From Anticarsia gemmatalis (lineage: Eukaryota; Arthropoda; Insecta; Lepidoptera; Erebidae): a stretch of DNA of 64,000 nt. A program made the translations under genes and the position numbers. The notes under the pieces are model-generated. The model searched no databases, was not told where the DNA came from, and was given only the letters and a program-made list of their open reading frames with translations. The stretch is taken from contig NC_134763.1 in the NCBI RefSeq assembly GCF_050436995.1, positions 6,815,001-6,879,000 on the forward strand. The letters are read 5' to 3'. This document shows, one piece after another, positions 1 through 14,900 of the stretch; the first letter of the stretch is position 1, and every line of letters begins with the position of its first letter.

Positions 1-25
1 CTGGAACTAGAATGCACAAAGACAG
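1..25 (-). promoter_or_regulatory. possible 3' splice site for sima exon 8 at the window edge
   Basis: Reading the minus strand toward position 1 gives the pyrimidine-rich run cttctgtctttgtgcattctag and then TTCCAG. Splicing after ctag (AG at 8-7) would join AG of exon 7 to T, giving Ser, the residue fly Sima has after NYVI. Splicing after the last cag would start the exon just off the window. Only six bases of the putative exon are visible, so this is a suggestion. Confidence 0.3.
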
Positions 26-2831
26 AAGTTTATCCAACGAGCGAGGTCTTTGAACGCGATGACATCTCTGGAGAAATATTTAAGTTTAATTTATGCGACG
101 CGATAGTTAATAGATGCTTTCTAGGTTCTCTTACTAAAATAAAACTTTTTGTAACAAAGTTTGTTTAAACAAGATAATAGTCACTCAAAAGTAAGATCAA
201 TATTAGATACACTATCTTGAATAAAGTGTTCGATACAATTTAAAGGTAAAGGTGTGACAAAAAGAAGATATGAAAGGGGAATACCGCAATAATCAAAGTC
301 ACCTAAAAATGTTAACAGCTGCGGAATTGCGAAACACAAATGCAATGAGTATTTCAGATTCTTTAACAGAATACAGTGAAAATGAACTTGTAATGGAGGC
401 TAAAGACAACCAAGTATGAAATTGTTGATCATACGAAAAAAGCAGAAGTAAGCAATATGCCGAATAAATTCCATTAAAGATGGTGGCAACATTTGGTGAA
501 AATATTTTCTTGTTAGAAATGGAACTGAGACGAGTGAGAAAGTAATAGCACAGAGAAACGACATCGTAAAACAAAATGAAATGTCCACGTCATTTTAGGA
601 CACAGCCGTTCACAAATATAATTGAATTTTAGTCGACATGTTATTCCACAGAAAGACCCAAATGTTGAAGCCGACGTTGATTTTAAACGCGAAGATTTAA
701 TCCCGCCAGTCAAATATCTGTCAATGCCTGAAATAGCTATCGGAAAATTCTTTTTACGGACGATTGAGCTTTGCAGAAATACTTTTGCGATGGCTTTTAC
801 GAGATTAAATATTCACGATGGAACCTTATAGTACGATTGTTGCATTTGTTACTGATATTATTGCATTAATTTAATCTGTATTAGGTATACAATAAGTACA
901 ATAATTAATGTATTACAAAAGAATACGAGTTGTTTATAAGTGTCGAAATGTCTCGGAAACCTTTCAGAGTTGCGGAAACTTTTGAGGTCCATAAAACAGT
1001 TGACAACCTTAACAATCCCATCAAACTTGTAACTTTAAGTGTTAAGTTGGACAGTTGACGGCTAACACATTTTTAATAAAATACTTTTACGATTTTTCTT
1101 ACTTTTTATTACTGCATGAAAGTCATGAATCAAGCGTTCTTTACTTATTCTCATCAGGATGTATTTGGAAACGTTATGTATTAAGTTTCGTAATAAAATT
1201 TGTTGAACAGTCCAGCTAATGGAAGCCAAATTACCAATTACTGGGATGAAGATACATGCATAGGCATACATAATATCACGCCTTTTTCCCACAGTGGTAC
1301 ATAGAGACCAAAGAACGCCACTTGGTACGATCCTTACAAACAGAATGAAAATATTGAAGTTAATAGTGAATCTACACGAGCTACAAATCAAGAAACAGTG
1401 GGAGGAACACAATACATTGATGTTTATTCTATTATCTATTTGTAGGTGTTATTTGCAAGCGAACACTTGAAAAGTAAATAACGATTGCAAAATGTACTTT
1501 GCAGTTTATCTTTCCGCATTTATTTGCAGATATTGTTGTTGTATCATTGAGTGTTGTGGAGTACGTAATAGGTTTTAGATGTGCCAAGTAATGTGCGGGT
1601 GTGATCTAGACGCCAAACAGTCGCCCCTGACACGCACGGGGCAGGTGCTAGCTGATTATTACTATGTAGTCACATAAATATACCTTACTAACTTTTAGAG
1701 GTGTCTAAATCGTCATTAGTAACAAACTCACGGATATCGCCAACCAATATTTTTCATTTCTTAAAAACTTTTTGATTGAATAATGCTAAATTAGGATCTG
1801 AATCACTTCAGCGCCTAAACACTCAAGTCTATTTTCTGTCATACCAAATTAGAATGAGATAGATTATTGACTATTGACGTGCCAACACTTCCCATACCAG
1901 AAACAGTCACGCGAAAAAACCGTATTCGGATCATAAAAAGATTTAATAAAGTGTTCGTATGATACCAAATGTGAAAGCGATGTAGTAAAATTGGTTTACA
2001 GCGTCAACCGAGGAAGTGTTACGGAAAATACTGAATAAATGAGTAGTGTGATCAAAGGATTTGCTCCTAACGTTATCGGCAACCATGTTTATCTATAAGA
2101 TATTGCTTTATCCATGATAAAGTTACGAGTTGACAAGGATATTGTTTTACAATATCGTTCAAAGTTACATGAAAGCCGCTCCATGACAGGAAGTTTTGCG
2201 ATCACGTTCTTGCGAGATTTATGTTATATCCCACAAGAAAAGGGTGAATCATTTTACTCTATGTCGATGACATTTTCCTTACACTTAGTGAACATAGTGA
2301 TAGATGTGAATTCTTATGAATATGCTTATTCATTGACGACTATCAAAATATGAAGACATAAAAAATCCCATTTGTAAATAGCAAACTTTTACGATAATAG
2401 CTGAGAGAATTTTAGTCCGTTTTATGAGGTCTCCATTGTTTTATAGCCCAGACTAATTTGCTTAGGTAATTCGCAAATTGATAGTTATCAAATTAATGGA
2501 AGTTTTCTAAGCAGGAGTGAGCCATCGCGATAGCGAGGTTTTTTCTGAAGACATTTTATAGTTCGTCGTAATATGGTGCTGCGAATATTTATCTAGTATT
2601 TCGTGCTAGTGTGTGTTATAAAAAGGTTTACGGCGGTAGACCAACGTTAAATTGTAGTGATATAAAATAAAAAATCGTAAAACAAAAAATAACTGGCTTA
2701 CCTTGTCATAGTTTTTGCAAATCATCAAAAATATTCATAAAAATTGTAACCCTGAAATGTAATCACTGAACGATCCGCGGAAAAAACACAAAGGTTATAA
2801 AAATTAAAACCGCTCTTAAATCTAGGCCTAC
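1..2831 (-). other. sima intron 7 (partial)
   Basis: Donor gtaggc at 2831. I see no coding exon, recognisable transposon or RNA gene here. Open frames of 80-116 codons at 1062-1412 and 2114-2353 lack family features and are typical of AT-rich intron. Confidence 0.8.
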
Positions 2832-2976
2832 CTTATGACGTAATTGACGCAGACGACGCTGATTGGCTTCTGTTGTTTGTCTGTGATGAGGGTGGCCTGG
2901 GTCTGAACCCAGGCGAAGCCACCGGTCTTGGCGAGGAAGCGGTACTGCCCGGTCTCGCATTGTCCCTTTGAGAACA
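2832..2976 (-). CDS. sima: sima exon 7: PAC segment of PAS-B
   Basis: Acceptor ttttgcag ends at 2977 and donor gtaggc begins at 2831. The exon completes Leu427, encodes residues 428-474 and ends with AG of the next codon. The segment FSKGQCETGQYRFLAKTGGF, then AWVQTQATLITDKQQKPISV and VCVNYVI, is the standard HIF alpha PAC motif (SKGQxxTGQYRxLAKxGG, QAT, VCVNYV). It is separated from exon 6 by 18.9 kb. Two longer open frames over the same bases are out of phase with the gene and are not used. The next exon should start with a base making Ser or Arg; fly Sima has Ser here. Confidence 0.97.
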
Positions 2977-5900
2977 CTGCAAAAATAACACAATGTAAGA
3001 ATGCATACAGACCAAAAAGAAAATCCCCGTAGATTTGTTGGTGCGCAACTGAGTTTAGTAATCAACAAATCACACACAAACGATCAACTGATAAAAATAT
3101 TTATAAAAGATTTGATATACCTAATGTAATGTATCTAATCACCTCCTACCTTTCGCGGAAAATCTCGAAAGCTTACAAATGTCAGGTCCAAACAAATTCT
3201 ATTAATGGTCATATCGAATACAATACAGCACTTTGTCATCCTGCTAAAGTTGAAGACGGTTGAACGACAAAAAAAACTACATTTAAATAATCGACGGATA
3301 CTATTCTTCCTGCAGAACAAGATGTCGAAAATATTGGGCGTTTTATAACACATGTATTGTGGAATGATAAAAATAACACCAAACTATCTATCATTACAAC
3401 TTTGGACGTATTCAAATAGCACATGAAAAACAAAACAAACGAGGCCACTGAATTGAATTTAGACAAAAATATTGCATGATCTTTGAATTCAGACCTTTGA
3501 AGTATGACGAGTGAGGATACTTTTGCATGGCAATTCGGCACGTACGCAAGAACCACAACGCCCCCTGGGTATATTATGTGATTGTGCCAATTACGTTTAA
3601 ATTGAGTAAAAGAGCTCTGCGCGGCAATAACAAACTGTTACCATGACATCGTAAATCAGATTCCAATTACAGGATGTGAAGACAAATAACAAAATCATGA
3701 TTTTTACAAGCTGATCCCTTATTTCGGTAGGTTCTTTTAGATGTCGATAAAAAATCGCCTGTCACAAATTTTATTTGGAAAGGTCACGATCATAAGCCAC
3801 GTACAAAATGTAAGGAACGATCGAACATTTTCTAGATATTACGAGCATGTAATTGACTACGATGATATGATATAACAAGACAATGTGTTCCATTATGAAA
3901 CAGTATCATCGTTTTCTCTTCATTGCTGCATAGTAAACATTTAAATTGATCCTCAAGCAAACATCATCCAATCAATTAAATATCTCATGTTGTGTCGATA
4001 CAAAAATAGCACGTACTAAATATGTTTTTGCTAAAAATAAGTTCAACGTTTTAATAGAAATCGATACTTGGATGACAAAATTACGATATTACGTAAACTG
4101 AAATTTATCTTATGACCTACATAGCGAGTTGCTTCCCATACGGCACGATATCGTCTTCCGAAGGCATTACCAACAATTTACGTCAGCTACTCATGCTTCG
4201 ACTGAATCGATATGACACGTAAGAAATATTTCTTCTAGTGTATATTATATGGTTCTAAGTTCCCACACAACTAATAAAGATTAATAGTCTCGACATAAGG
4301 CACAAGGATCGTAATAAGGTCGGTCCCTAGCGACCAGTTAATTCTCTCTTTGTGATATTAAACCGAACATTCTTTATAGATGTTACTATTACAGAGAAGG
4401 CACAGATTAATAGTTCACTTAATATCCCGCCGTGAGTATTAAAATAACAAATTTATTGCTCATAAGCCTTCTAAACAGGAAATGAGGGTTTACAATCTGA
4501 CCGCGGTACATTTCAGAATTCTACTGGAGTAAAAGCGGAATATAAAATGAATCATGAGTTTATTACATCAGCAACGTGATTCTAAAACAATAAATAAATT
4601 TTCACAGATTGTTGTATATCGGACAATCGAGAGTGTAAAATCAATTTATATTCACATTATGTGATCAGCTATGATCGAAAAAGAAATTGAGCTTTATATT
4701 CGCTTATTCTATACATACAAATGTTGCTATGGAGCAAATATGTACATATTCTTAGAATTAAAACTGTGTTCATTGTAGTGGAGTATCTAAATAAGCATTT
4801 TACCTCTAATTTTACAAAGCTCTCACATTTTTATTTCATGTGACCGCGGTCGTCTACAACGTTAACTATGCAAACTTTTGTCTTGCCTGCCTCAAAAATG
4901 TTATTTATCCAACTAAAAGCGGGCCTCGCCAAATATATGGCATTCTCAATGTAATGTATTACATAAAACAAGATTAAATTATTTGATACGTCAGCAGAGT
5001 TTTCTCACACAAATTGTGTTTTTTGGGTATTTGTTTTAAAATAAATAAATTGGAAAATTCGGCATTATATAAATTTTGGAAACCAAGAGATTTTTCGCGA
5101 AAGTATACACCACATATTTTTCCAATTAAAAGTGGCCATTAAATAAATACGAACTACGTTTATTAAATAACGACATATAATTGCAGGAGAACCAAATACC
5201 TAATACCTAGACTGAAATTGTATTCCCTGCATCAGAATCAACAAAGGCAAGTAAGGAAGTTAGAAGTTGATTACAAACCTAATGACTGGGTTGCCATTTA
5301 GATATTTATTTGCCTACGTTACATGTATTATCACGTAATGTTATGAAACACATAAAGAGTATTTGCAACTCTTATACAATGAATAGAAAGCTTGATTGTA
5401 TTTCTTTATAATTATTGGCAGTCACGCTAATATTCTGAAGGGGACTTACAATCTCTTAAGTACTAGAGAAGCCATGCTTGTTACGACAAATTGGACCGGC
5501 CTACCCGAAGCGTATTTTCAATAAAGAGCAGCAATAACGGGGGTTAGCAAAAACCATCCGGTCAACTATTTGTTACTCGAAACGGATACGAGCGCACCCA
5601 AACTTAACCCAAAAGGAAAGGAATCACGCGAAATAACTAGACAGATAGAATAAAAAGATATAGGAGATAAAATCACAAGTGCAACGGCTGATTGCCTTAT
5701 CGACAGTAAAAATTAATCCACAGTTTGCGTACGTTATGATAATGATATCAATGGAATTATCGATACATTTTTTGTAAAAACAATATCAGATGTAATCATT
5801 TTTGGATTGGAATCCTATCAACAAATGACAATAGGAACAGTAAGAATAGATATCGTAGATATTTCTAGTAAAACTCTTGCTTTAAATGGTATCAATGATA

Positions 5901-8900
5901 TCGAACAATCTGAACCGAGAGACATCGAAGCAGGTTGTTTAAAGCAGATAGTTTTCTTGTTTATATTACGAAATATTTGGACAAACGCCAGTATAGCAGC
6001 TAGTAACAGCTCTAGTAAAAACAAAGAAATAAATTCTATTGCAATTGAAGTGCGTAAGTGCATTTATAATTAACAGAAGATAGTTGCAGTCGACCTCTGT
6101 CAAATTCATTTACTAGAGAGAAAAGGTGAATACAGTCGTAGAAAGCTTTGATGCAAAAGTACATTTTGTAAAACTGCTGTGAACGTTTCTAGTAACGATG
6201 AAAGGATGAAACGTTTCTGCAGTAAAAGCTAAAATAAAGTCGATGTACCGACTGTAAGAAGACATTAAGGCTTGTAATAAACATGGCAATGCACTCGAGA
6301 CGGTACAACCCTATACTCACTTAGCCTAATTCAATACTCTCAATAATGTTACCTAGCGCTACTAGCTAAACCTATAATGGCAAGTACGTGGGTCACGCAA
6401 CCAAGACAATGAAGTAATGAACAAATAAAAGGTGTTCGAGAAGTGTCGTAAAACAAATTGTGTTGACTGCTATTCTAACCATGCAACCTGTATTTATTTT
6501 TGCTAGTAAAGTTCTACACGATACAGAAGAATCCTACTTAAAAAGTGGTCGAACTCCACTAACTTATTTCGTGAATATTTTTATTTAAGTCTGTTCTAGA
6601 AAAGGTAAAAGTATTTCGTGTTAATGAGTCTAGTACGGTTCCTGAACACGAAACACCTTTCAGGCCTGAAAAGTAGCCATTAAACTTTGATAGGGAGGGT
6701 AGTTGAACTTTTATTGCTGTAACCAAAATCTGAATGATGGGTTTGAAATACGTTTCAGATAAGATCCTGTATCGAGAGATATTAAACTGTTTTATTGTTG
6801 GAATAGTATTTGAAAGCGAAAACTCGTGCAAGGGATAGTGCGTCGAACTCGATGGAGTCATAAATTGCGAATACCAGACCGGGGTCGTCGAACTAAGGGC
6901 ACTGTAATGCGAGCCTGGCTGATAGCGACCGTCGACTACAGAGCCTTTACTGCTCCTAGACTATACAATAGCTACTATAGGTTTGTTGTACCTTTGTACT
7001 GTTGGGTACCGAGTCTGGAAATATTGCAAACATTCGTAAACTTTTGATGCGGCTGTTAGATAACGAACATGTAAATGCATTTAGATGTTATTTACGATCG
7101 TAGCAAAATTTTTTCGGGTTCGTGATTCGAAAAAAAATTGTTACTTAGTGATCAATTTGCTGAAGATAAATTACGAGACATTCATTCGTGAATAGTATAA
7201 TGACGTAGTTTTGAATCATGAAAATAAATTTAAATTATTAGAAACTGATAAGGTGGAGTTTTCTAACAGACTATTAAGAGAGACAAGCGAAGAAAATATA
7301 AAATAAATAACATTACGAAATACAAATAAAAAAGAGGTTCCCACAATTTATTGTTTTCCGTAGGGTCTAAGCATATATCAAATACTCGGGAATCCTTCAC
7401 GATGCGTGAACGTGGAGACGTTTACTTGGCCAATATTGTTCCCGGACATTCTCTGAGAGAACGATAAACGCGATAATATTTTGTCAACACTACGAACTAA
7501 TTATACTAGTTTGAACTAGTTGTTTTTTTGTTCGAGAAAAAAAGCCGTATCTTTCAGCGGTGGGTTGGCGAATTTATTTTTGACAAGATTCCACGCGTGG
7601 CTTTGTTTTATGCGTATTGTTGGTATTATTTGATTGGAATGAATTTAAAGCAATACTTAAAACGGCTTACTGACCAGTTAGAGCAAGTCTCTCCTGGCAA
7701 AATAGTTTTTTTATGTGGAAGGATTTTAAAATCTTGGCCTGCAAGGAGTAGGTACATCATTAATCGTTTTTATCATACTATATTGCACCACATTTTTTTT
7801 TAATCGTCTACTTCTTCCCTTATTAAGAATGTCTCTTGTGTCGCGGAGACTTTTACAAACATAAAAGTCACATTAAAAGATGAAATGTGAAAAGACTGCA
7901 TCATAATCAATTTATAGTACAAACTGCGAAATTTAAATGTAACCGACGCCCCAAGCAAAGGATAATTTATCTAGCTACCCTCATACCAGCATCTCCATCA
8001 CTTACCTATTATCTCGTAGTTGACCCGATTAAATCACTGTTCAGAACGTGTTAGGGAAGCCCGAGTGGTTGCATTTACATAAATTGCTTGTTGCTAGGAG
8101 ATTAAAAGGGGTTGCCAACACGTACTTATCTTGGAGTAACGATTAGATAGATAAGTGAAATATTAGTTAATGTGTCATACGAGTAGAATAAAAAGTACGA
8201 AGACAAGTAGCTTTTGAAGAAAGTAAAGTTTCTATTCGGTCTTGTCCCTTATCTTTATTATCTCCTAAGCGATCCGCTGTTGGATTAAAGAATTCGGTCT
8301 ATATATCTTTTATAGTATACCTAATTGAATAAGAGTTCTCAAAGTTTCGTTACAAAGTTCGGCATGTATGTCTTTGTAGAAACTTATTCTTAGGAAGAAG
8401 GTGAGACATGTACTTGTAATCGATATTTAGAAATTGCATCTAATCATAGATACACGTTTGATAACCAAGCATTTTAAGTGATTTCAAACACAATAGAGAT
8501 TAAGAATAAATGTATTTTTTGATGATATGTAGTTCTGCGTCTTTTATAGACCTAACATTTGATGCGAAAGTATAGCGGAGGTGAACGAAGAAAACAATAA
8601 GTCGTTAGGCTAGGTAAGTCATTTCGTAATTAATATAAATACGAGCAATGATTCAACCTTACAATTACTTAATATGAAAACAAAGCTGGTGACTGAACAT
8701 TGATGCAAGAATCTTACAGATCGATAAAATCATCATAGTTTATAATATTACAAGTTAGCACTCAAAGGTTGCATGGAGCTACCACAGTTAGACAAGTGTT
8801 AACTGTGCTGATAAGGACCAAGGGCACATTTATCTCGATAGTAAACTCACATTAATGTCACAAAACAAAAATATTTACAACAATATAATTACAAGATTAT

Positions 8901-11900
8901 AACGGTATCTATACAACATGACCTATCATGTTCTGCTTCCGTGCGAGATAAGGGCTTAACGACAGTTTTATGATTAGAGAATATAGTGTTTTAACTACTC
9001 ATTAAGCTGATTTTTGATCTAGGTAAGAACATAGATGGAAATAAAGGATGTCATTTTGATAACCTAGAAAATACTTTGTGGCTCGAAATAGAAAACAATT
9101 TTCAAATAACTACTCTTTAAACATCACACACAAATATTATTACACCTGAGACTAAAAACTTAAAATTCACTTTAGTTCTAACTTTTACGTGAACAGAAAA
9201 GTTAATTTTGTTACAAGTCGTGTTTAAATGCTTTGAAGAATTGTATTAGCCACAAAGTTGTTGTTTACACCATGATATCTGCGTAGGAGTCCCTCCAGAA
9301 ACCGTATTTAAAAGCAACATTTACGACAATCTAAATATAATAATCCGCAAAACTGACGCAAAATTCCAGAGTGAAGTACTAAAAATTAAAGCAACTTGAG
9401 TCGAACATTAAGCCAATGATTAAGTTTCTCATTAAAAAGCACTAAAACATATACAGAGTAATGAGGTTAAATATGCTGTAAAAATGTTTTTGCTCCTGAA
9501 GTGAATTACAACACGAGATGTGCTAAAGTGGGACAGGAAAATAAACCTGAGAGAGTCAATGTACTGGGAATGTAGTGAAGTAATGGAAATTTCAGTAGCT
9601 GTTTACATTATGTTATTCATGAGATCCCGCTAGTTCATATCTGAATTTGATTGTGTTGACAATGTCCCGATAGTAGCAGCTATGCATGAAGATTATAATT
9701 GAAACGTATATGTATAGTAGAGTTTCCAATTAACAGTGGGGACTATTGGATGGCAGAAATTCTTGGATATGTATGTCCAAGTCCATTAAGGGAACATAGT
9801 TGGAAGTATCGATTCGCGGAATTTTCTGCCGCAGTCGTACCTACTATAGTAGTGAATTCCTGGATATTACTCGTTACTACGTGATATTTCACGAAAATAA
9901 TACTTCCATAGTAAACCATTTTTCAGAATCCCAATTCAACAAAATTCAAAATCCAATCTCAAAATCATTTGCAGTTTAGTTTCGATGTAAATGTCTCGGA
10001 AAACGTAGACTCATTAGGCCCTCGGAGTGTCATTCGAGAATTCGACCACAAGTCACATAATACTGTGACAGTGGCTAAAACATTTCAACTTGTCTGTCGC
10101 GTGTCGGTGTTTTGGCGCGGGACAGAACCATATGCATTTTGAATTATTGGCAAACATTCACAACGTTACAGCAGCTATAACAACGATTAGAACGAGCTCA
10201 ATAACGATTTTAATGAACCAAAAGGGTTGAATGAAACCAACAAAATTAGCTTTGCTTTTATTTGACGTAAGAGATTACTTTTAAATCCGTCTTCTGGCGC
10301 GTAATGGTATGCAAATAACATGCCCGGTTCAAGTAGTCTTATTTAAGGAAAATCTGCGTCAAGCATCCGAGACGCAGACAGGAGGAAAACATTGAATAAA
10401 CAATGTATGTAGGTAAGTTCACGCAATAACGCTACCTTTACGCCCCTGGAGGCCGACGATTATGTAAAGGCACATATAATTTCGGCAGCCAGACAAAGAG
10501 AATGTTCTATGTCTAGACATTCTGACGTGTGTGATGGACTAGGACGCTAGGTACTGTAGGTGAACACTATTTGGACAGCATAGACATATTTCGTCTAGCC
10601 TTTTAAGGTAATGAATATTATTCATTAGAATTCTAGCCTAAACCAAATAGGTGGTCAAGAAGTTGCTCCTAGGTATTCAAAGTACATTCCTACAGAGCTC
10701 TCATTTTTTTTCAAAGTCGTTAATTTTACCTTTAATGCTTAAATTTGTATAATAAAACATTTGACCATTTTCGTTAATGTAATCTTGAACTAAACGCTTA
10801 ATCATAATGACCGCATTCTTCGTAATACAAAAGTCATGACTTTATAAAAGTGAAAATTAAGAGCGAATTTTATTTCGCATATTAATTCACCACAATTAGC
10901 TATAAAAAAGTTTACGACTCAATTAAATTGCATCAACAGGATCAAACAACTGCAAGCCACGAATTGGGGACGATTAAATAATGTAAAATAAAATACATGA
11001 CAGTAACATAAATAAGGAAGCGTCAAAGAATATTCTCGATGCTGAAAATTGATATCAAGAAGCAAAGAAAATATCCCGTAACTAGAGCTAGTATTAATGC
11101 CTAAACATTTAAGTATATAGAAGTAAAAGACTTCCAGACTAAAAACATAAAAGGAAAAACAATATAAGAAGCGGTAAGTAAAAAAATAAAATCGAATGGC
11201 TTCCAGAAAAGTGTAATTGTCGCCATGTAACGGCCGCAATACGCCGCCATAGTACCTATAAACAGTAACAATATGAGCAAGGATTAACTCGAGAAACAAC
11301 AAAATATTGACTTTGATTTAATCTTCGTATTTCAAGCTTTTACGTGAAATGTTAGAGGTCATTGCTCTCGCAATAAAATAATGAAGGACGGTGCTGAAAT
11401 ATTTAAAGCATATAGCATATATTTTATAAATAAATCTGTTCGAATGATGACTCTATAAAAACAAACAAAATCTGCCGTCGAAGATTCTTCTAGAGAAATC
11501 CAGTAAGAACTGCTATAAAGATTCCCAGGGTGACTCGCTACAATATCTGGACAGTCGTAAAATTTGTTGCCGCTTGTTATCTCAATACCCAAGATTGAAA
11601 TGAGAAACAACCGAAATAGACGTCGACGGTCAGATAACCGATAGTGGGGAAATATAAACGAAATGTGTATCGTAGTTTTGACTTCGTGAAGAAAAAACTT
11701 GGTTCTTTACAGAAAATCTTTTCTTGGTTCTATGAATTTTTGACGCCCTGTGATGAATATACCCATAGAAAAACCTAATTAGCAAAAGTTGTTCGAACAT
11801 ATTAACCCAACTCCGCTCTGCCGCGTATAAGCATCCTCAGGACATGCTTGAGTACCTTTTGGTCCAAGAGTCCTTCCCAAAGGTCGAGAAAAGCTAGACT

Positions 11901-14900
11901 CAATACTGAATATTTTATAAAGAACCCCTTTTACAAATACAGTTGTACAACACAAATATTAATTGGCCACTTGAAACACGCGAACTAACTCCGAACAACT
12001 ATTTATTTAATAAAACCACGCTTTAAAATATTCTAGAACGTTCTGGGCACCTATATTGGCTGTAAACGTAGTAATTTAATACAAGCAACTCCATCTAAGC
12101 CTTTTCAAAGCGGGCCAGCAATTTCATGGGTGGATGACCCAATTGTGAGGCCTGTGGAACTGCAATTTACATTGTCCTGAACAATTCCCACTGCCAAACG
12201 ATATGAAGTGTGACTGACACACAATGATATGAAATATTATGTTAGAAACTCTTTATTGAAATTAGATTTTTATACGTTGACAACGGCTGTGCAAGTTAGA
12301 TATGATTTCGCTTATCTAAAAGATTGTGAGTCTTAGTAAGGGATACTTTTTGCTTATTCAGAAGAAGAAAAATCATATCTTTATAACTTAATACAATCTC
12401 AACAAGCAAAACATTAAAAGAGATCTGCGTGATTTAGATTTAAATAACACAATAAAATACACCACAGAAAAGGTTAAAACGTGTTTCATATAATTTTATA
12501 AGAAAGAGACCGAAATCCTCCCGATTTGAATAATCCTAACGTAACAAGACCGTAGATAATGCGGCATTCGTACGACCGGGCACGTAAAGTGAAGATATTA
12601 AAAATCCATGACCAACTTTAATAGAAACTAATGGACAAATACGAACTTCAGACTCACAGAATTCAATCATTTCTATAGAATATTAAATATGAATAAATGT
12701 TAGGATTACTTTATAATGTTCTGGCCTTGTACGCGATAAAATAGAATCATTGGTATAAAAGGCCCCGTTTTACAGAACAAACGAACTCAAGTGCGCGCAT
12801 TTCTTAGAGAAATAAATTTTCATTTGCAGACTGTGAATGGGTGTACAGAGGGAGAGACGCAATTTCTTTGGTACTTGGAACGGCTAAACTGTGCGATGAT
12901 AATAAACCTTTGCTTATCGCTTCGACGGATTACAATTGTTTATAGAACATAATAAACTTAATAGTATATCGAATAACTTTTCAGTTCGAGTGTGAAAAAT
13001 AAAAACGCAGATACCTATTTTAAACAGAAAACAGATCTAATAAATATGGAAGAGGAACCTAGAGTGCTCTAACTTTCCGATACAAGCTGATCGTAGCGTA
13101 GCTATTTTCATATTACAATGTAAGAGGCGAATTCCTCAATATCCGTACATCGTATGAAGTCCAATAGCTTCCAGAAGAATTTAGATTAATAGTGTATTGT
13201 GGAACAGTTTAAAAATTCAAAGTTAAGTTTTATTCGGGATAAAAATATCAAAGCGTTCCTGCACGTGATTTTGAATTACATTATATAACATAATGGGGAA
13301 GGTGCCAAAGAGGGTTGGGCGATAAACATATTTATAATCATTCAACAATTCGGTTCAACATAGGTCCTAAAACTTTGATCCGATATTGTACAGACTCTGC
13401 TAAAGCTTTTTGTATCGAATTTTAACTCAACCATATATATAAACTTCTACCTTCAAAAATTTACGCTTATTGAGATCAAAGCATACACGACGTAAGTGAG
13501 AGGAAGACAAATCAATAAAGACTATAATAAATTACGAAATCAATTCTGTTAAACATGACAAAAGATCTAAAACATGAATTCAAATAGTTAATCATTTATC
13601 GGCGTAATACATGCGAAAATACGAGCGGTAGCTATCGTTAACTATTTGGAATCTAGGCCAAAACTGTCCATTGGCTCCGAGCTTTAACCCAGTGAGCCGA
13701 TGAAGTAACGAAATCCAATTTCACTGGAAACTGTATTATCATGAGCCCTTATCCTATGTTATTTGGTTTATAAAGTGCGACGCAATATATTTTTTTCGCC
13801 TCTATTAACTACGTCAATCTTGTTATTGAATTGTTTACTACCCGTATTTATGGTATCCATTGAATACTTTCTGGAGACTTCTAATTTAAATCATCGTCTT
13901 GTATTTAGCAGTATTTTTCAGATATATCTACATCATATCATCATCTCTATACCACCAGTGATTGTTTTCCGACAATTCTCAGTTGAGCACTACTTCCCCG
14001 CTGTCTCTAAAGAAGATTTTTTTACCGTAAAATCTAAGTAGTTTCATTTTCACTCTCCTCTTATCACGCTATTGTCTAATGGTATGTTTTGATGACGTGA
14101 TTCGTTACGTGTACGTGGTATTTTTATCGACGCCTCGACCTCTCGTGGCTGCCCGAAGGTCTGGTTTCATACTAGAGATGTTTTCAGCTGACCACGGTTG
14201 AATGCCAAGTCCTGCATGTGGCAGATGTGTTGGGGATTTTTTGCACCTGTGTTTTGTTCCAAATTTGGTAAGATAAAATCTAGGAAACCCTAACTTTTGG
14301 ACAGTTTATTGGACTTAGGTAATAAACATGTTACGTTGGTTTTGCGTTTTAATTTTAAAGAATCTCCATTACAAATATTTTCGGTTGTCTTCCCTTCAGG
14401 TTACTTTCATTGTTTATTTTCTATATCAACAGCATCTTCTAATAAAAGTTAAATAAAATATACTACGACGGTAACGATACTAAACGATTCACGTGTGTTT
14501 GTAATATAGAAATAATCATTAAACATCTAATAAAAATCAATTGATACTTCATGAAAGGCGAAAGTTGGCGGGCGCATCGAACCGAAATACAAAAATATTT
14601 CCTGTGAATCACTATACAAGTTCAAGGCGACATTCGTAGTCGTGATGAACACGTGAATGCCTATTATTACAATATATTATCAGCCCATTGTGGTGCTTTT
14701 ATCATAGTGTTATTTGATGATAATCGACAGAGCTACCAGATAAAACCAGTTATAATAGAATAAGATCAAATACACGCAAAATGAAACGTGACGTACATAT
14801 TTTGGTTAGTGTTTTTGCATCTTGTAATAAACAAACGTTGGCTAGCGTTCCAGATATTCAAATATCTGTGTCGTCATAACGTTTATTTCAACTAGAAGAT

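Noticed and set aside
1062..1412. 116-codon minus-strand frame in intron 7, considered as a further sima exon
   Set aside because: No similarity to the region after PAS-B in HIF alpha proteins, no LxxLAP motif, and no phase-matching acceptor noticed.
2763..3077. Two longer ATG-initiated frames (to 104 codons) over sima exon 7
   Set aside because: They read the exon out of phase. The frame with the PAC motif SKGQ...TGQYRFLAKTGG is the third one, bounded by good splice sites.
8055..8090. tRNA-like 5' half (CCCGAGTGGTTGC)
   Set aside because: Looks like a tRNA-Leu/Ser D-arm, but no box B GGTTCGAATCC or acceptor stem follows.
10919..11302. 127-codon minus-strand frame
   Set aside because: Very rich in Phe, Tyr and Leu from AT-rich sequence. 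I considered a chemoreceptor fragment, but found no recognisable motif, splice context or continuation.
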